A stretch of DNA of 64,000 nt from JAZKFT01 sp963845495 (GTDB taxonomy: Bacteria; Bacteroidota; Bacteroidia; Chitinophagales; Chitinophagaceae). The notes below the pieces were generated by a model that was not told the origin of the DNA, made no database searches, and saw only the letters and a program-made list of their open reading frames with translations. Positions 52,146 through 60,721 of the stretch are shown here, piece by piece. Numbering within the stretch: position 1 is the first letter of the stretch; each line of letters opens with the position of its first letter. Both the position numbers and the translations under genes were made by a program. The DNA is taken from assembly GCA_963845495.1 (NCBI GenBank), contig CAWJTH010000215.1, positions 1 through 64,000 of the forward strand. The letters run 5' to 3'.

Positions 52146-52640
52146 TTTAACACATAGGAACATAGGGTTAATCAATTGGGAGATATCTAAAATACTCGTT
52201 TATAAATGTTTTTTGTCCTTCTTTAAAAATGTTTTCGCAATTGAAGTTTATTAATATTCCTTTTGGCGCTTTCAAAAGCTTCATATAGGAAAGAAGCTGC
52301 GCTTCAAACATAGGAATCATTTGATTTACCGATTTTAATTCAACTACCAAGCAATTTTCTATAAATAAATCGCATCTAAATCCCATTTCCAACGCTTTGC
52401 CTTTATAGAAAACCGGTATGCTCATCTCGGTTAAAAAATTTATTTTTCTATGTGTCAATTCCTCTTTTAAACACTGATGATAGATACTTTCTAGCAACCC
52501 TTGTCCCATTATTTTATGTACTTCAATAACAGCGCCAATTACGCTATAAGTAAGTTCATCTAAATACTTCTTTGAAATTTTGTGTAACATGTGTTTGTGG
52601 AAAAAATAATTGGTTAATTTCTATGTTCCTATGTGGTTAA
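52146..52640. mobile_element. Inverted-repeat-bounded unit carrying the GxxExxY gene (putative)
   Basis: The 15-base core CACATAGGAACATAG occurs at 52151-52165 and, exactly inverted, at 52621-52635, with TTTAAC-like sequence outside each. The unit of about 490 bases contains only the GxxExxY gene, whose stop codon touches the left arm. No transposase and no target duplication were seen, so mobility is an inference from the inverted ends and the interruption of the parA-parB pair. Confidence 0.55.
52168..52590 (-). CDS. GxxExxY protein (PDDEXK_3-like)
   Basis: 140 residues. Family signature G-L-L-E-S-I-Y at 31-37. PD-(D/E)xK nuclease-type motif: D74 in RCDLFI, then E84-L-K86 in VVELKSV, then Q-L-L-S-Y-M-K helix. 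The fold is that of a small nuclease, but no function has been shown for the family. Its position between parA and parB interrupts a pair that is otherwise adjacent, and inverted repeats bracket it. The ATG at 52590 yields a full-length family N-terminus (LHKISKKYLDELTYSVIGAVIEVHK). Confidence 0.88.
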   Translation of the reverse strand: MLHKISKKYLDELTYSVIGAVIEVHKIMGQGLLESIYHQCLKEELTHRKINFLTEMSIPVFYKGKALEMGFRCDLFIENCLVVELKSVNQMIPMFEAQLLSYMKLLKAPKGILINFNCENIFKEGQKTFINEYFRYLPID

Positions 52641-52649
52641 ATTCACGTC

Positions 52650-53450
52650 TCACGATATATATCTATCCTCTTCTTTTATTCTTGTTTTGTTATTTTTTTG
52701 AACCACTTCCTTTGCTAGATTTAAATAATTGGCGGCTCCTTTGCTTTCGGCATCATATAAAATTACCGGTTTTCCTACGCTTGGTGCTTCGCTAAGGCGG
52801 GTATTGCGGTGAATGATAGTGTCAAAAACAATATCCTCAAAATGCCGGCGTACTTCGGCCACTACTTGGTTACAAAGGCGAAGCCTTGAATCGTACATCG
52901 TCATTAAAATACCTTCAATTTGTAAAGCGGTATTTAATCTGCTTTGCACTATCTTAATGGTATTCAATAACTTACCGAGTCCTTCTAAAGCAAAGAATTC
53001 GCACTGTACGGGAACAATTACTGAATCTGATGCTACCAATGCATTCACGGTAATAAGGCCAAGTGAAGGAGAACAATCAATTACAATAAAGTCATATTCG
53101 TCTTTTACAGGTGCCAAAATATTCAATAGCATCTGTTCCCTGTTGGGATAATTGATCATTTCTATTTCGGCACCCACCAAGTCGATATGCGAAGGTATTA
53201 CATCCAAATTTGGTATTTCTGAACGCAACACTACTTCTTTGGCTGGTGTTTGGTTCACCATACAATCGTACAAACTTTTGGTTATGTTGTGTAAATCGAA
53301 CCCGGTACCGGTGGTGCTATTGGCCTGCGGATCGGCATCTACCAACAGTGTTTTAAATTCTAGCACTGCAAGACTTGCGGCCAGGTTGATGGCTGTTGTT
53401 GTTTTTCCTACTCCGCCTTTTTGGTTGGCTACCCCTATTGTTTTACCCAT
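52650..53450 (-). CDS. parA: Chromosome-partitioning ATPase ParA (Soj)
   Basis: Deviant Walker ATPase that binds DNA and is driven by ParB to separate origins. 266 residues, short chromosomal type without N-terminal HTH. Walker A' K-G-G-V-G-K-T-T at 11-18, D-A-D-P-Q-A-N near 40-46 and D-C-S-P-S-L-G near 123-129 are canonical. Upstream of parB with the GxxExxY gene between. The 97-base gap before the UPF0173 gene holds heptad arrays. Confidence 0.96.
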   Translation of the reverse strand: MGKTIGVANQKGGVGKTTTAINLAASLAVLEFKTLLVDADPQANSTTGTGFDLHNITKSLYDCMVNQTPAKEVVLRSEIPNLDVIPSHIDLVGAEIEMINYPNREQMLLNILAPVKDEYDFIVIDCSPSLGLITVNALVASDSVIVPVQCEFFALEGLGKLLNTIKIVQSRLNTALQIEGILMTMYDSRLRLCNQVVAEVRRHFEDIVFDTIIHRNTRLSEAPSVGKPVILYDAESKGAANYLNLAKEVVQKNNKTRIKEEDRYIS

Positions 53451-53456
53451 CTTTTT

Positions 53457-53567
53457 AGCTTTAAGCTATCAGCCGTTAGCATTAAGCTAATTGGCTTGTT
53501 TGTATTTCAATGTGTTTTTTTATCAGATTGTTGCTAACCGCTCAAAGCTAACCGTTAACTGCTATTG
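53457..53567. repeat. Two heptad arrays (AGCTTTA and GCTAACC types) spanning a stop codon
   Basis: Five in-phase words at 53457-53491 (AGCTTTA, AGCTATC, AGCATTA types) and five at 53533-53567 (GCTAACC, GCTCAAA, GTTAACT types). The second array includes the stop codon and last four codons (A-V-N-G) of the UPF0173 gene. Confidence 0.85.
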
Positions 53568-54234
53568 TTGCTCCAATTTTTGGCAAAACTAATTCCACGC
53601 CTTTATCAATAAAAGCTTTTTTTGCCGCTTCGTGGTCAATTTTTATCCAACCAAAGGTATCGAAGTGGATACCGATCACTTTTTTTGTTTGTACAAAATT
53701 AGCCGCCGTCGCTGCATCTTCGTAGCCCATAGTGTAATTATCGCCAATCGGCAAAATGGCAAAATCAACTTTTGCCCAAGTTGGTATCAATTGCATATCG
53801 AGTGTAAGTGCAGTGTCGCCACTGTAATAAAATGTTCCGTCGGTTGTGGTAATTAAAAAACCAACCGGATTGGCGGCATAACCACCATCGGGCAAGCTGC
53901 TGCTGTGGTGTGCCACCGTTAATTTAACCGAGCCAAAATCAAAACTGCGTTTGCCGCCTGTATTCATGGGATGCGCATTTTCAATTCCTTGTTTGTTGAT
54001 CCAACCTATCATTTCAGCCGTACTAATAACTTTTGCGCCGGTACGTTTAGCAATGCTTACAGCATCGGCCACATGATCGCCATGGCCATGGCTGAGCAAA
54101 ATAAAATCTGCCTCAATAGTGTTAATATCAATATCCTTAGCTTGTTCGTTAGGGGTAATAAATGGATCGAACAGCAATTTATAACCTGCTGTTTCTACTA
54201 AAAATGCCGAGTGCCCGTAAAAGGTAAATTTCAT
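53548..54234 (-). CDS. UPF0173 metal-dependent hydrolase
   Basis: Metallo-beta-lactamase-fold protein, 228 residues, cytoplasmic. The motif H49-G-H51-G-D53-H54 binds two metals; further ligands are in the HHSSSLPDGG region, in D of YYSGDTA (about 141) and in H of IGIHFDTF (about 195). Standard UPF0173 length. Substrate not established. The C-terminal four residues are encoded in heptad sequence. Confidence 0.9.
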   Translation of the reverse strand: MKFTFYGHSAFLVETAGYKLLFDPFITPNEQAKDIDINTIEADFILLSHGHGDHVADAVSIAKRTGAKVISTAEMIGWINKQGIENAHPMNTGGKRSFDFGSVKLTVAHHSSSLPDGGYAANPVGFLITTTDGTFYYSGDTALTLDMQLIPTWAKVDFAILPIGDNYTMGYEDAATAANFVQTKKVIGIHFDTFGWIKIDHEAAKKAFIDKGVELVLPKIGATIAVNG

Positions 54235-54240
54235 TCTTTT

Positions 54241-54419
54241 AGAATTTAGAAGTTAGAGTTTGGAAGTTAGAAGTTAGAAAGTTAGAAGTCACTAATTCAC
54301 AGTTCAAAAAATCAATAAAGCAAGTTTTGTATTTAGGTGTGTTTATTCATTATCATTATTCATTGTTCATTATTCATTTTCCATTATCCATTATCCCATT
54401 ATCCATTAAAACATTATCC
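54241..54419. repeat. Heptad arrays running into the 3' end of the PLP decarboxylase gene
   Basis: Array 1 at 54241-54290: AGAAGTT, AGAATTT, AGAGTTT words. Array 2 at 54355-54419: ATTATTC and ATTATCC words, seven of seven bases in phase with two 8-bp slips. Array 2 covers the stop codon (54374-54376) and the last 15 or so codons of the decarboxylase gene. Confidence 0.9.
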
Positions 54420-55837
54420 ATTTCTTTTACCGCCAAATCAATATCCTTCTTTTCCGTTCGCCAATTTACAAATGCGGCTCGTACTCCTTTTTTGTTGTTG
54501 TAAACGGTTGGTGTCATAAAAACTTGTCCGGTTTTGTTTAATAGGCTGAGAAAGGCATAAACTTTTTCTTGATTTGTTTCTCCCGCCAAAGTAAAGCAAA
54601 CCGTATTTAGGCGAATGGGAGCCAATAGTTCAAATTTACCGCTTGCCAAAATTGATTCGCCAAAATAGTTGGCGGCATCAACGCAATTTTCAACAATACT
54701 TTCATAACCCCTTTTGCCGTAAGCCGTTAATGAAAACCAAGCCGGCAAAGCTCGCAGCCGCCGTGAGTTTTCTGGCAGAAAGTTTAAATAGCTAAAGTTT
54801 TCAAGAGGATCACCCAAATACGGTGCATTGGAATTTTGAAATGTTTCCACTTGCAAAACTTTATGCTTTTCTTTTACAAAAAATACAGCGCTTTCGTAAG
54901 GCACATTTAGCCATTTATGACAATCTATTGTAATGCTATCAGCCGATTCCCAACCCGCTAACAGGTGTTTATATTTGGGTGAACAGGCTGCAAACCCACC
55001 AAAAGCGGCGTCGATATGCCACCAAAAATGATATTTTTCTTTTAATGAAGCAATGGTGTTAAAGTCGTCAAAATCAACCGTATTTACCGTTCCGCCACTT
55101 GAAATAAGTATAAACGGTTCGTTATCCAATGCTTTAATCTTGCCTTCTAAATCGTTGATATTGATTGATTCATGATTTTCTTCCAATACATTTACTTTAA
55201 CTAGGTTTCCACTTCCTATGCCAAGCATCGCAAGCGATTTAATGGCTGAAGAATGCGGTGTTGCCGTTAAAATTTTTATTGGGAAGCTGATCCCTTCTTT
55301 AGCAATATCTTTATTTAATTGTTTACCTACCCATTGCCTTGCAACGGCCAAACAAGTAAAGTTAGATAGGGTAGCGCCTGTTACAAATCCGCCTAAAAAA
55401 CTGTTTGGCAAGCCAAAAAGATCCAGCAATAATTGTATGGTTTCTTGCTCAATGGCTGCTGAAATATCGCCTTGGCCGCTGGCTGATTGCGGATTTTGAT
55501 CGTAAACACTGGCTAGCCAATCGCCCATAATTGCCGCGGGTGTTGCGCCGCCGGTTACAAATCCCCAATATCTCGGGCCGGTCGACGCCACAATAATCGG
55601 TTCAAATTGTTGGTTGAATAATGCCAAACTACCTTCAGCACCGAGTCCTTGCTCGGCTAATTGCGTATTTATTTCAATCTTTTGTTGGGTAGATGTTGGA
55701 CGTTCTGCAATACTGTTTAAAAAACTGATGGATTGTGCTTTTATCTTTTCTAGCAGAATGTCGGTTTTTTCAAGGTCAGTTTGTAATGTTTCGTCTATCA
55801 TCGGTTGTTTACCAGCAAGGCTGATGGTTTTCGGCAA
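54374..55837 (-). CDS. PLP-dependent amino-acid decarboxylase (AADC/GAD group II type)
   Basis: 487 residues in the TTG-initiated form (55837); an ATG at 55801 would give 475. Group II decarboxylase features: H-I-D-A-A-F-G-G at 274-281, PLP lysine in I-D-C-H-K-W (K308). Substrate could be an aromatic amino acid, glutamate, or a 2,4-diaminobutyrate-like compound; it cannot be told by eye. The last residues M-D-N-V-L-M-D-N-G-I-M-D-N-G-K are the translation of an ATTATCC heptad array and are not part of the family. Confidence 0.88.
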   Translation of the reverse strand: MPKTISLAGKQPMIDETLQTDLEKTDILLEKIKAQSISFLNSIAERPTSTQQKIEINTQLAEQGLGAEGSLALFNQQFEPIIVASTGPRYWGFVTGGATPAAIMGDWLASVYDQNPQSASGQGDISAAIEQETIQLLLDLFGLPNSFLGGFVTGATLSNFTCLAVARQWVGKQLNKDIAKEGISFPIKILTATPHSSAIKSLAMLGIGSGNLVKVNVLEENHESININDLEGKIKALDNEPFILISSGGTVNTVDFDDFNTIASLKEKYHFWWHIDAAFGGFAACSPKYKHLLAGWESADSITIDCHKWLNVPYESAVFFVKEKHKVLQVETFQNSNAPYLGDPLENFSYLNFLPENSRRLRALPAWFSLTAYGKRGYESIVENCVDAANYFGESILASGKFELLAPIRLNTVCFTLAGETNQEKVYAFLSLLNKTGQVFMTPTVYNNKKGVRAAFVNWRTEKKDIDLAVKEMDNVLMDNGIMDNGK

Positions 55838-56057
55838 AAATAGCCTTTCAGTATAAAACCTGTGTTGTAAGCAAGCCAGTGTTTATAACTATTTAATTTC
55901 TTATGTTTTTGAAGCCATCGCTTAAAGGGGAATCAATATAATATTTTTAATATAGGGCTACAAGTCAGGAAATTTTGCAATGCCTCAACCATCCGCTACA
56001 ATTAAACGTTGTGTTATAATTATTCCACCAATTTTGCCGCTTCTTTAAAAATTTTCT

Positions 56058-57320
56058 ATGAAGAGTTCTGTCGGGTCGTTAGTTTTTGTTGTCATTATGT
56101 TGTTGATCGATTGGTATGTGTACGTGTCTATAAAAGCGGTTGCACAAAATGCTTCACCAAAAACCAAAACACTTATCTATGTGGTGTTTTGCACCGTTTC
56201 GGTTTTATCAGCCATATTTATTGCTTTAATACCTTATGTAAATTACAACCAATGGCAGCGGCCGGCACGTACTTACATTTTTGCCATTATAATCGGTCTT
56301 TTTTTAAGTCAATTAATTGCCTCGGTTTTCTTTTTGGTAGATGATTTGCGCCGCCTTTTTATTTGGATATGGACCAGCCTTGGTACCCGAAATGCGCCGC
56401 AAGAAGCGATTGACGGCGACAGTATTAGTAGAAGTGTGTTTTTAAGTTGGTTGGGGCTTGGCATTGGCGGTGCACTTTTTAGCACTTTTATTTATGGTTT
56501 TAGAAATAAATATAATTACAAGATTAAAAATATAAAACTAGCTTTCGACAACTTGCCTTCAACTTTTAAGGGGCTTAAAGTGTTGCACATCAGCGATATA
56601 CACAGCGGCAGTTTTATGGATAAGCAAGCGGTGCAACGTGGCGTTGACCTTATCAACCAACAAAAAGCTGATATTATTTTGTTTACAGGCGATTTGGTAA
56701 ACGACCGGGCTTTGGAAATGGACAATTACATGGATGTGTTCAATCAATTGAAAGCGCCGATGGGTGTGTACAGTTCACTGGGCAACCACGATTATGGCGA
56801 TTATTATTTTGGGCACGATGCAACCGGAGAAACCCTATTGTTGAAACAAGCAAACTTAGCAGATTTAAAAATTAGGCATGCTAAACTGGGTTGGCGCTTA
56901 TTGCTGGATGAATTTGTGGAACTAGAAAAAGGAGGCGAAAAAATAGCTTTGATCGGCGTACAAAACATTAGTGCAAAAGCACGTTTTCATAGTTATGGCG
57001 ACATGAAAAAAGCGTATGCCGGTAGCGAACATCTTCCTTTTAAAATATTAATGAGCCACGACCCCAGCCATTGGGACAAAGAAGTAAACACCGAATATAA
57101 GGATGTGGACTTAACCCTTAGTGGCCATACGCATGGTATGCAATTTGGTGTAGAAATTCCAGGTTTGAAGTTTAGTCCGGTGCAATGGGTGTACAAAGAA
57201 TGGGACGGATTGTATGAAAACGGAAAACAAAAACTATATGTCAATCCAGGTTTTGGCTTTATCGGTTATCCGGGTAGGGTTGGGATTTTGCCAGAGATTA
57301 CGGTGATTGAATTAGCGTAG
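56058..57320 (+). CDS. Membrane-anchored metallophosphoesterase
   Basis: 420 residues. Three to four N-terminal membrane helices (about 8-28, 38-60, 72-95, 130-150), then a calcineurin-like phosphoesterase domain with H-I-S-D-I-H-S-G at about 176-183, G-D-L-V-N near 213, G-N-H-D-Y near 246, S-H-D-P and the closing G-H-T-H-G. All five metal-binding motifs are intact. The membrane part suggests it acts on a lipid or on a periplasmic-side substrate, in the manner of YkuE/LpxH relatives; the substrate is unknown. Confidence 0.92.
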   Translation: MKSSVGSLVFVVIMLLIDWYVYVSIKAVAQNASPKTKTLIYVVFCTVSVLSAIFIALIPYVNYNQWQRPARTYIFAIIIGLFLSQLIASVFFLVDDLRRLFIWIWTSLGTRNAPQEAIDGDSISRSVFLSWLGLGIGGALFSTFIYGFRNKYNYKIKNIKLAFDNLPSTFKGLKVLHISDIHSGSFMDKQAVQRGVDLINQQKADIILFTGDLVNDRALEMDNYMDVFNQLKAPMGVYSSLGNHDYGDYYFGHDATGETLLLKQANLADLKIRHAKLGWRLLLDEFVELEKGGEKIALIGVQNISAKARFHSYGDMKKAYAGSEHLPFKILMSHDPSHWDKEVNTEYKDVDLTLSGHTHGMQFGVEIPGLKFSPVQWVYKEWDGLYENGKQKLYVNPGFGFIGYPGRVGILPEITVIELA

Positions 57321-57419
57321 AACCACGATTTATTGAATTGTTTTAGATTAAATGGAAGAAAATATTCAATGATTGATACTCAATGTGCAACGCTCGATGA
57401 AAAAAAACAAGTGTATTTT

Positions 57420-57447
57420 ATTGAATATTGAGTATTGTTTATTGAAT
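57420..57447. repeat. Heptad array (ATTGAAT type) in a 281-base gap
   Basis: Four in-phase heptads ATTGAAT, ATTGAGT, ATTGTTT, ATTGAAT. Opposing words (ATATTCAATG, ACTCAATG) at 57360-57385 make an imperfect hairpin. Nothing else was recognised between 57321 and 57601. Confidence 0.75.
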
Positions 57448-57601
57448 ATTTCTTTTCGAGTGTTTACATCTTAACTAAATGGCATCTCACCCTTCAATTG
57501 TTAATTTTAATTAATCTTTCACATTTTCTTTGTGACTTCGTTTACCTTTTGCCCGTCTTAGCTTGCAACGCACAACTTTCACCTTATAAAAATCAAATTG
57601 T

Positions 57602-60013
57602 ATGAAAAAATTGGCCGGATTAATGTCAATTATTTGTTTTGCTTTTACCGCTCCTGCATTGGCACAGCACGATATTTGGCCTAAAACCATCAATACCGAC
57701 GATGGCTCAGTCATTAAAATTTATGAGCCGGAACCTGAATCTTTTTCAGGCAACATATTAAAAACACGGTCCGCTGTTTCGTTGCTTGCCCCAAATGCGA
57801 CCGATCCTGTTTTTGGCACTTTTTGGGCGGTTGAAACCGTTGAAACCGACCGTGATAGCCGCAATGTGACGATAGTTTCAGCAAAAATCCCAAATATAAA
57901 ATTTGCCAGCGACCAAGATGCCGCAACGACGGCAACATTAAAATCTGCCTTGGAAACACAAATCCCGCAAATGAACATTGTGCTTCCCATGGATGAATTG
58001 CTTACTCAGGTGGATCAAAACACGGAAGAGAAGAAATTGTCGAAAGGGCTGAGCACTGCGCCACCTAAAATTATTTACACTGATCAACCTTCTATTTTGG
58101 TATTGATTGACGGCAATCCACAATTCCAACGCAATAACGATTGGGGTTTAGATGCTGTGGTAAATACGCCGTTTACCATCGTTAAAAATACCGACGGTGC
58201 TTTTTATTTGTATGGCGGAAAAAAATGGTATGCCTCACCGGCGGTAACCGGCCCTTACAGTTTTGTAGGCAACCCGCCTTCAAATTTAAATAAAGTACAA
58301 AGCGATGTAGATAACGCTGATAATAGCGATCCGGCTTATACTGCTTCTACCCAAAATACAACTGCCACAAGCGATGTGGCACCCAATATTATTGTGGTAA
58401 CATCTCCTACAGAATTGGTTCAATCTGAAGGGGTACCAGTGTTGACGAATATCGACGGAACAAGTTTGTCTTATGTTTCCAATTCAGAAAACGACATCTT
58501 TTTTAACCAAGGCGACGGCCAGTATTATGTATTGCTTTCCGGCAGGTGGTATAAATCTGCTAGCTTACAAAATGGTTGGCAATACATCGCAGCTAATACT
58601 TTGCCCGCTGATTTTGCTAAAATACCCGAAGGTTCGCCAAAAGATAACGTATTGGCCAGCGTAGCTGGAACAGATGCGGCCCGTGAAGCGATCATTGATG
58701 CGCAAATTCCGCAAACAGCTAAAGTAGACAGGCAAAGTGCTACAACCAATGTAAGTTATGATGGTGACCCGCAGTTTGAAAACATTGCTGGCACACAAAT
58801 GCAATATGCTACCAACACGCAGAATTCTGTTATTTATTCTGGTGGGAAATACTATGATGTAGACAACGGTGTTTGGTTTGAATCTACCGCTTCCACAGGA
58901 CCTTGGAGCGTTTGTGTAAACAGGCCTGATGAAGTGGACATGATCCCGGCCAGCTATCCGGTTTATAATATGAAGTACGTGTATATTTATGATGTGCAGC
59001 CCGATTGGGTGTACATGGGTTATACGCCCGGCTACTTAAATACCTTTATTTATGGGCCAACTGTTGTGTACGGAACCGGATTTTATTATAAACCATGGCG
59101 TGGCCGATATTATTTCCCACGGCCTTACACTTGGGGTTTTTCTATGCACTACAATCCATGGGCTGGTTGGAGCATCGGTTTTAATTACCGTACCAATTGG
59201 TTCCATACAGGTTTCGCTAATACGGGCGTTGTAAATCATGGGTGGAACGGTTGGAGAGGAGGTTGGTGGGGACCTGCAGTATATCATCCACCATTCCGCG
59301 GAACAGCCATCCGTACAACAGGTTATTATGGCGCAAGGCCACAGAATACTAATAGGGGTTTCAACAATGTAAATACTAGAAATAATGTAAGTATCAGTAA
59401 TAATATTTATAATTATCGCAGGGATGTGACCACTGTAAACAATAACAGGGGATTTAATAACAACCGGTCTAACAATAATCAACAACCCAACAATCGCGGT
59501 AATAGTGGTAATGGTTTTACTACTGGTAGAATGCCAACCCAACAACAATCAAATAGGCAAATACCAGCCAACACCGAAATTACAACCGATAGGGCAGGGA
59601 ATGTTTATCAAAGAAATGTAAATAATACCCCTGGAAATAATAATACTCCTGGAAATAATAATACCGGCACCCGCCCTGCATCAAACCCTGCCCAACCTCC
59701 ACGCACGAATACACCTCCACAAACAACTGCAACGCCGCAAGCAAATACAAACAATAACAATCAAAACCAATGGCAACAACGCCAACAAGGCCAGTGGAAA
59801 CCTGTTACCAATGCACAGCCTAATGTTATCCAAAACTTAAACCGTCAAGAGCAACAACACGACAGGGGTCAAGCAAGGGTACAAAATTTTCAATCATCCA
59901 ACGCTACCACTGCGCCGGTAAGACAGGCACCACCACAAAATCAAAATAACAACAGGCCAGCAAATAACCCTCAACCACAAACACAACATGGTGGCGATAG
60001 AAGGCACCCGTAG
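57602..60013 (+). CDS. Large exported protein with Asn/Gln-rich C-terminus
   Basis: 803 residues with signal peptide to about residue 22 (FAFTAPALAQ). Residues 30-400 contain two or three related units with the pattern of a Y-Y-x-L-x-x-x-x-W-Y motif (YLYGGKKWYAS, YYVLLSGRWYKSA, YYDVDNGVWFES), each followed by G-P-Y/W. From memory, such proteins are often labelled carbohydrate-binding family V/XII. Residues 455-560 are aromatic and Gly-rich (YTPGYLNTFIYGPTVVYGTG). The last 230 are low-complexity N, Q, P, T and R. Surface location is likely; function unknown. The N-rich tail may be unstable by slippage. Confidence 0.72.
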   Translation: MKKLAGLMSIICFAFTAPALAQHDIWPKTINTDDGSVIKIYEPEPESFSGNILKTRSAVSLLAPNATDPVFGTFWAVETVETDRDSRNVTIVSAKIPNIKFASDQDAATTATLKSALETQIPQMNIVLPMDELLTQVDQNTEEKKLSKGLSTAPPKIIYTDQPSILVLIDGNPQFQRNNDWGLDAVVNTPFTIVKNTDGAFYLYGGKKWYASPAVTGPYSFVGNPPSNLNKVQSDVDNADNSDPAYTASTQNTTATSDVAPNIIVVTSPTELVQSEGVPVLTNIDGTSLSYVSNSENDIFFNQGDGQYYVLLSGRWYKSASLQNGWQYIAANTLPADFAKIPEGSPKDNVLASVAGTDAAREAIIDAQIPQTAKVDRQSATTNVSYDGDPQFENIAGTQMQYATNTQNSVIYSGGKYYDVDNGVWFESTASTGPWSVCVNRPDEVDMIPASYPVYNMKYVYIYDVQPDWVYMGYTPGYLNTFIYGPTVVYGTGFYYKPWRGRYYFPRPYTWGFSMHYNPWAGWSIGFNYRTNWFHTGFANTGVVNHGWNGWRGGWWGPAVYHPPFRGTAIRTTGYYGARPQNTNRGFNNVNTRNNVSISNNIYNYRRDVTTVNNNRGFNNNRSNNNQQPNNRGNSGNGFTTGRMPTQQQSNRQIPANTEITTDRAGNVYQRNVNNTPGNNNTPGNNNTGTRPASNPAQPPRTNTPPQTTATPQANTNNNNQNQWQQRQQGQWKPVTNAQPNVIQNLNRQEQQHDRGQARVQNFQSSNATTAPVRQAPPQNQNNNRPANNPQPQTQHGGDRRHP

Positions 60014-60028
60014 GAAGCTGAATACGCA

Positions 60029-60220
60029 AAGGCACAAGGTTCAAGTTTCAAGGCACAAGATTCAAGACGTAAGTAGAGCTTTATAATAGTGTAAAAGCTG
60101 AAAGTATACAAAAAAACAATTATTGTTTAGTGTATGCTTTCAGCTTTTTATTTTTTGAAAAGTATTGTGTTAACCTCTGTGGCTTGAATCTTTGTGCCTT
60201 GAAACTTGAGCTTGTGCCTT
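60029..60220. repeat. 38-bp inverted repeat with inner terminator hairpin
   Basis: Outer arms 60029-60066 and 60183-60220 are reverse complements with one indel and two mismatches and are built of AAGGCAC/AAGATTC heptads. Inside, 60093-60110 pairs with 60131-60148 (18 bp, one mismatch), followed by T-rich sequence. It fills the convergent gap between the N-rich protein gene and the msrC gene. Confidence 0.9.
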
Positions 60221-60228
60221 GCGCCTTC

Positions 60229-60705
60229 TTACTCCCATTTTAACAATCCAACAATTTGCTCCAAATAAGTTTGATCGGTTTCATCAAATTGTGCTAAGTC
60301 TTCACTATCAACATCTAATACTGCCATCACGTTTTCATTATGCAAAATGGGTACAACAATTTCTGAACTGGATAAACTGCTGCAAGCTATATGACCGGGA
60401 AATTTTGTTACGTCATCTACAATTAATGTTTTCGCCTGCGCCCAGCTAGTGCCGCAAACACCCCGCCCTTTTTTAATGCGGGTGCAAGCAACCGGCCCTT
60501 GAAACGGCCCCAGCACCAATTCATCTTTTTTTACCAAATAAAAACCAACCCACAACCAACCAAATTGTTCTTTTAATGCCGCAGCAATGTTTGCAAGGTT
60601 AGCTACCAAATCAGGCTCGCCTTCTAATAATCCCTTTATTTGTGGTATTAACGTTTCGTATTGTTCCGTTTTACTGCCTTTATGTATGTTTAAATCTTCT
60701 GCCAT
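60229..60705 (-). CDS. msrC: Free methionine-(R)-sulfoxide reductase (GAF-type)
   Basis: Reduces free Met-R-sulfoxide; protects against oxidative damage in the cytoplasm. 158 residues, one GAF domain. Three cysteines at C74, C84 and C108 have the spacing (10 and 24) of the E. coli enzyme's Cys84, Cys94 and Cys118. The flanking segments GPVACTRI, GRGVCGTSW and HIACSS are those of the family. Start by ATG directly after a -7 box. Divergent from the hydrolase gene. Confidence 0.93.
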   Translation of the reverse strand: MAEDLNIHKGSKTEQYETLIPQIKGLLEGEPDLVANLANIAAALKEQFGWLWVGFYLVKKDELVLGPFQGPVACTRIKKGRGVCGTSWAQAKTLIVDDVTKFPGHIACSSLSSSEIVVPILHNENVMAVLDVDSEDLAQFDETDQTYLEQIVGLLKWE

Positions 60706-60710
60706 GTTTG

Positions 60711-60718
60711 CAAAATTA
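60711..60718 (-). promoter_or_regulatory. Putative -7 box for msrC, nearly leaderless
   Basis: The minus strand reads TAATTTTG, an exact match, ending 5 bases before the ATG, as in mtaB. Confidence 0.45.
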
Positions 60719-60721
60719 AGC

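Noticed and set aside
51200..53450. Plasmid partition locus or replication origin
   Set aside because: The par genes are of chromosomal type and lie in a conserved Bacteroidota cluster; no parS-like sequence, dnaA or DnaA-box cluster was seen.
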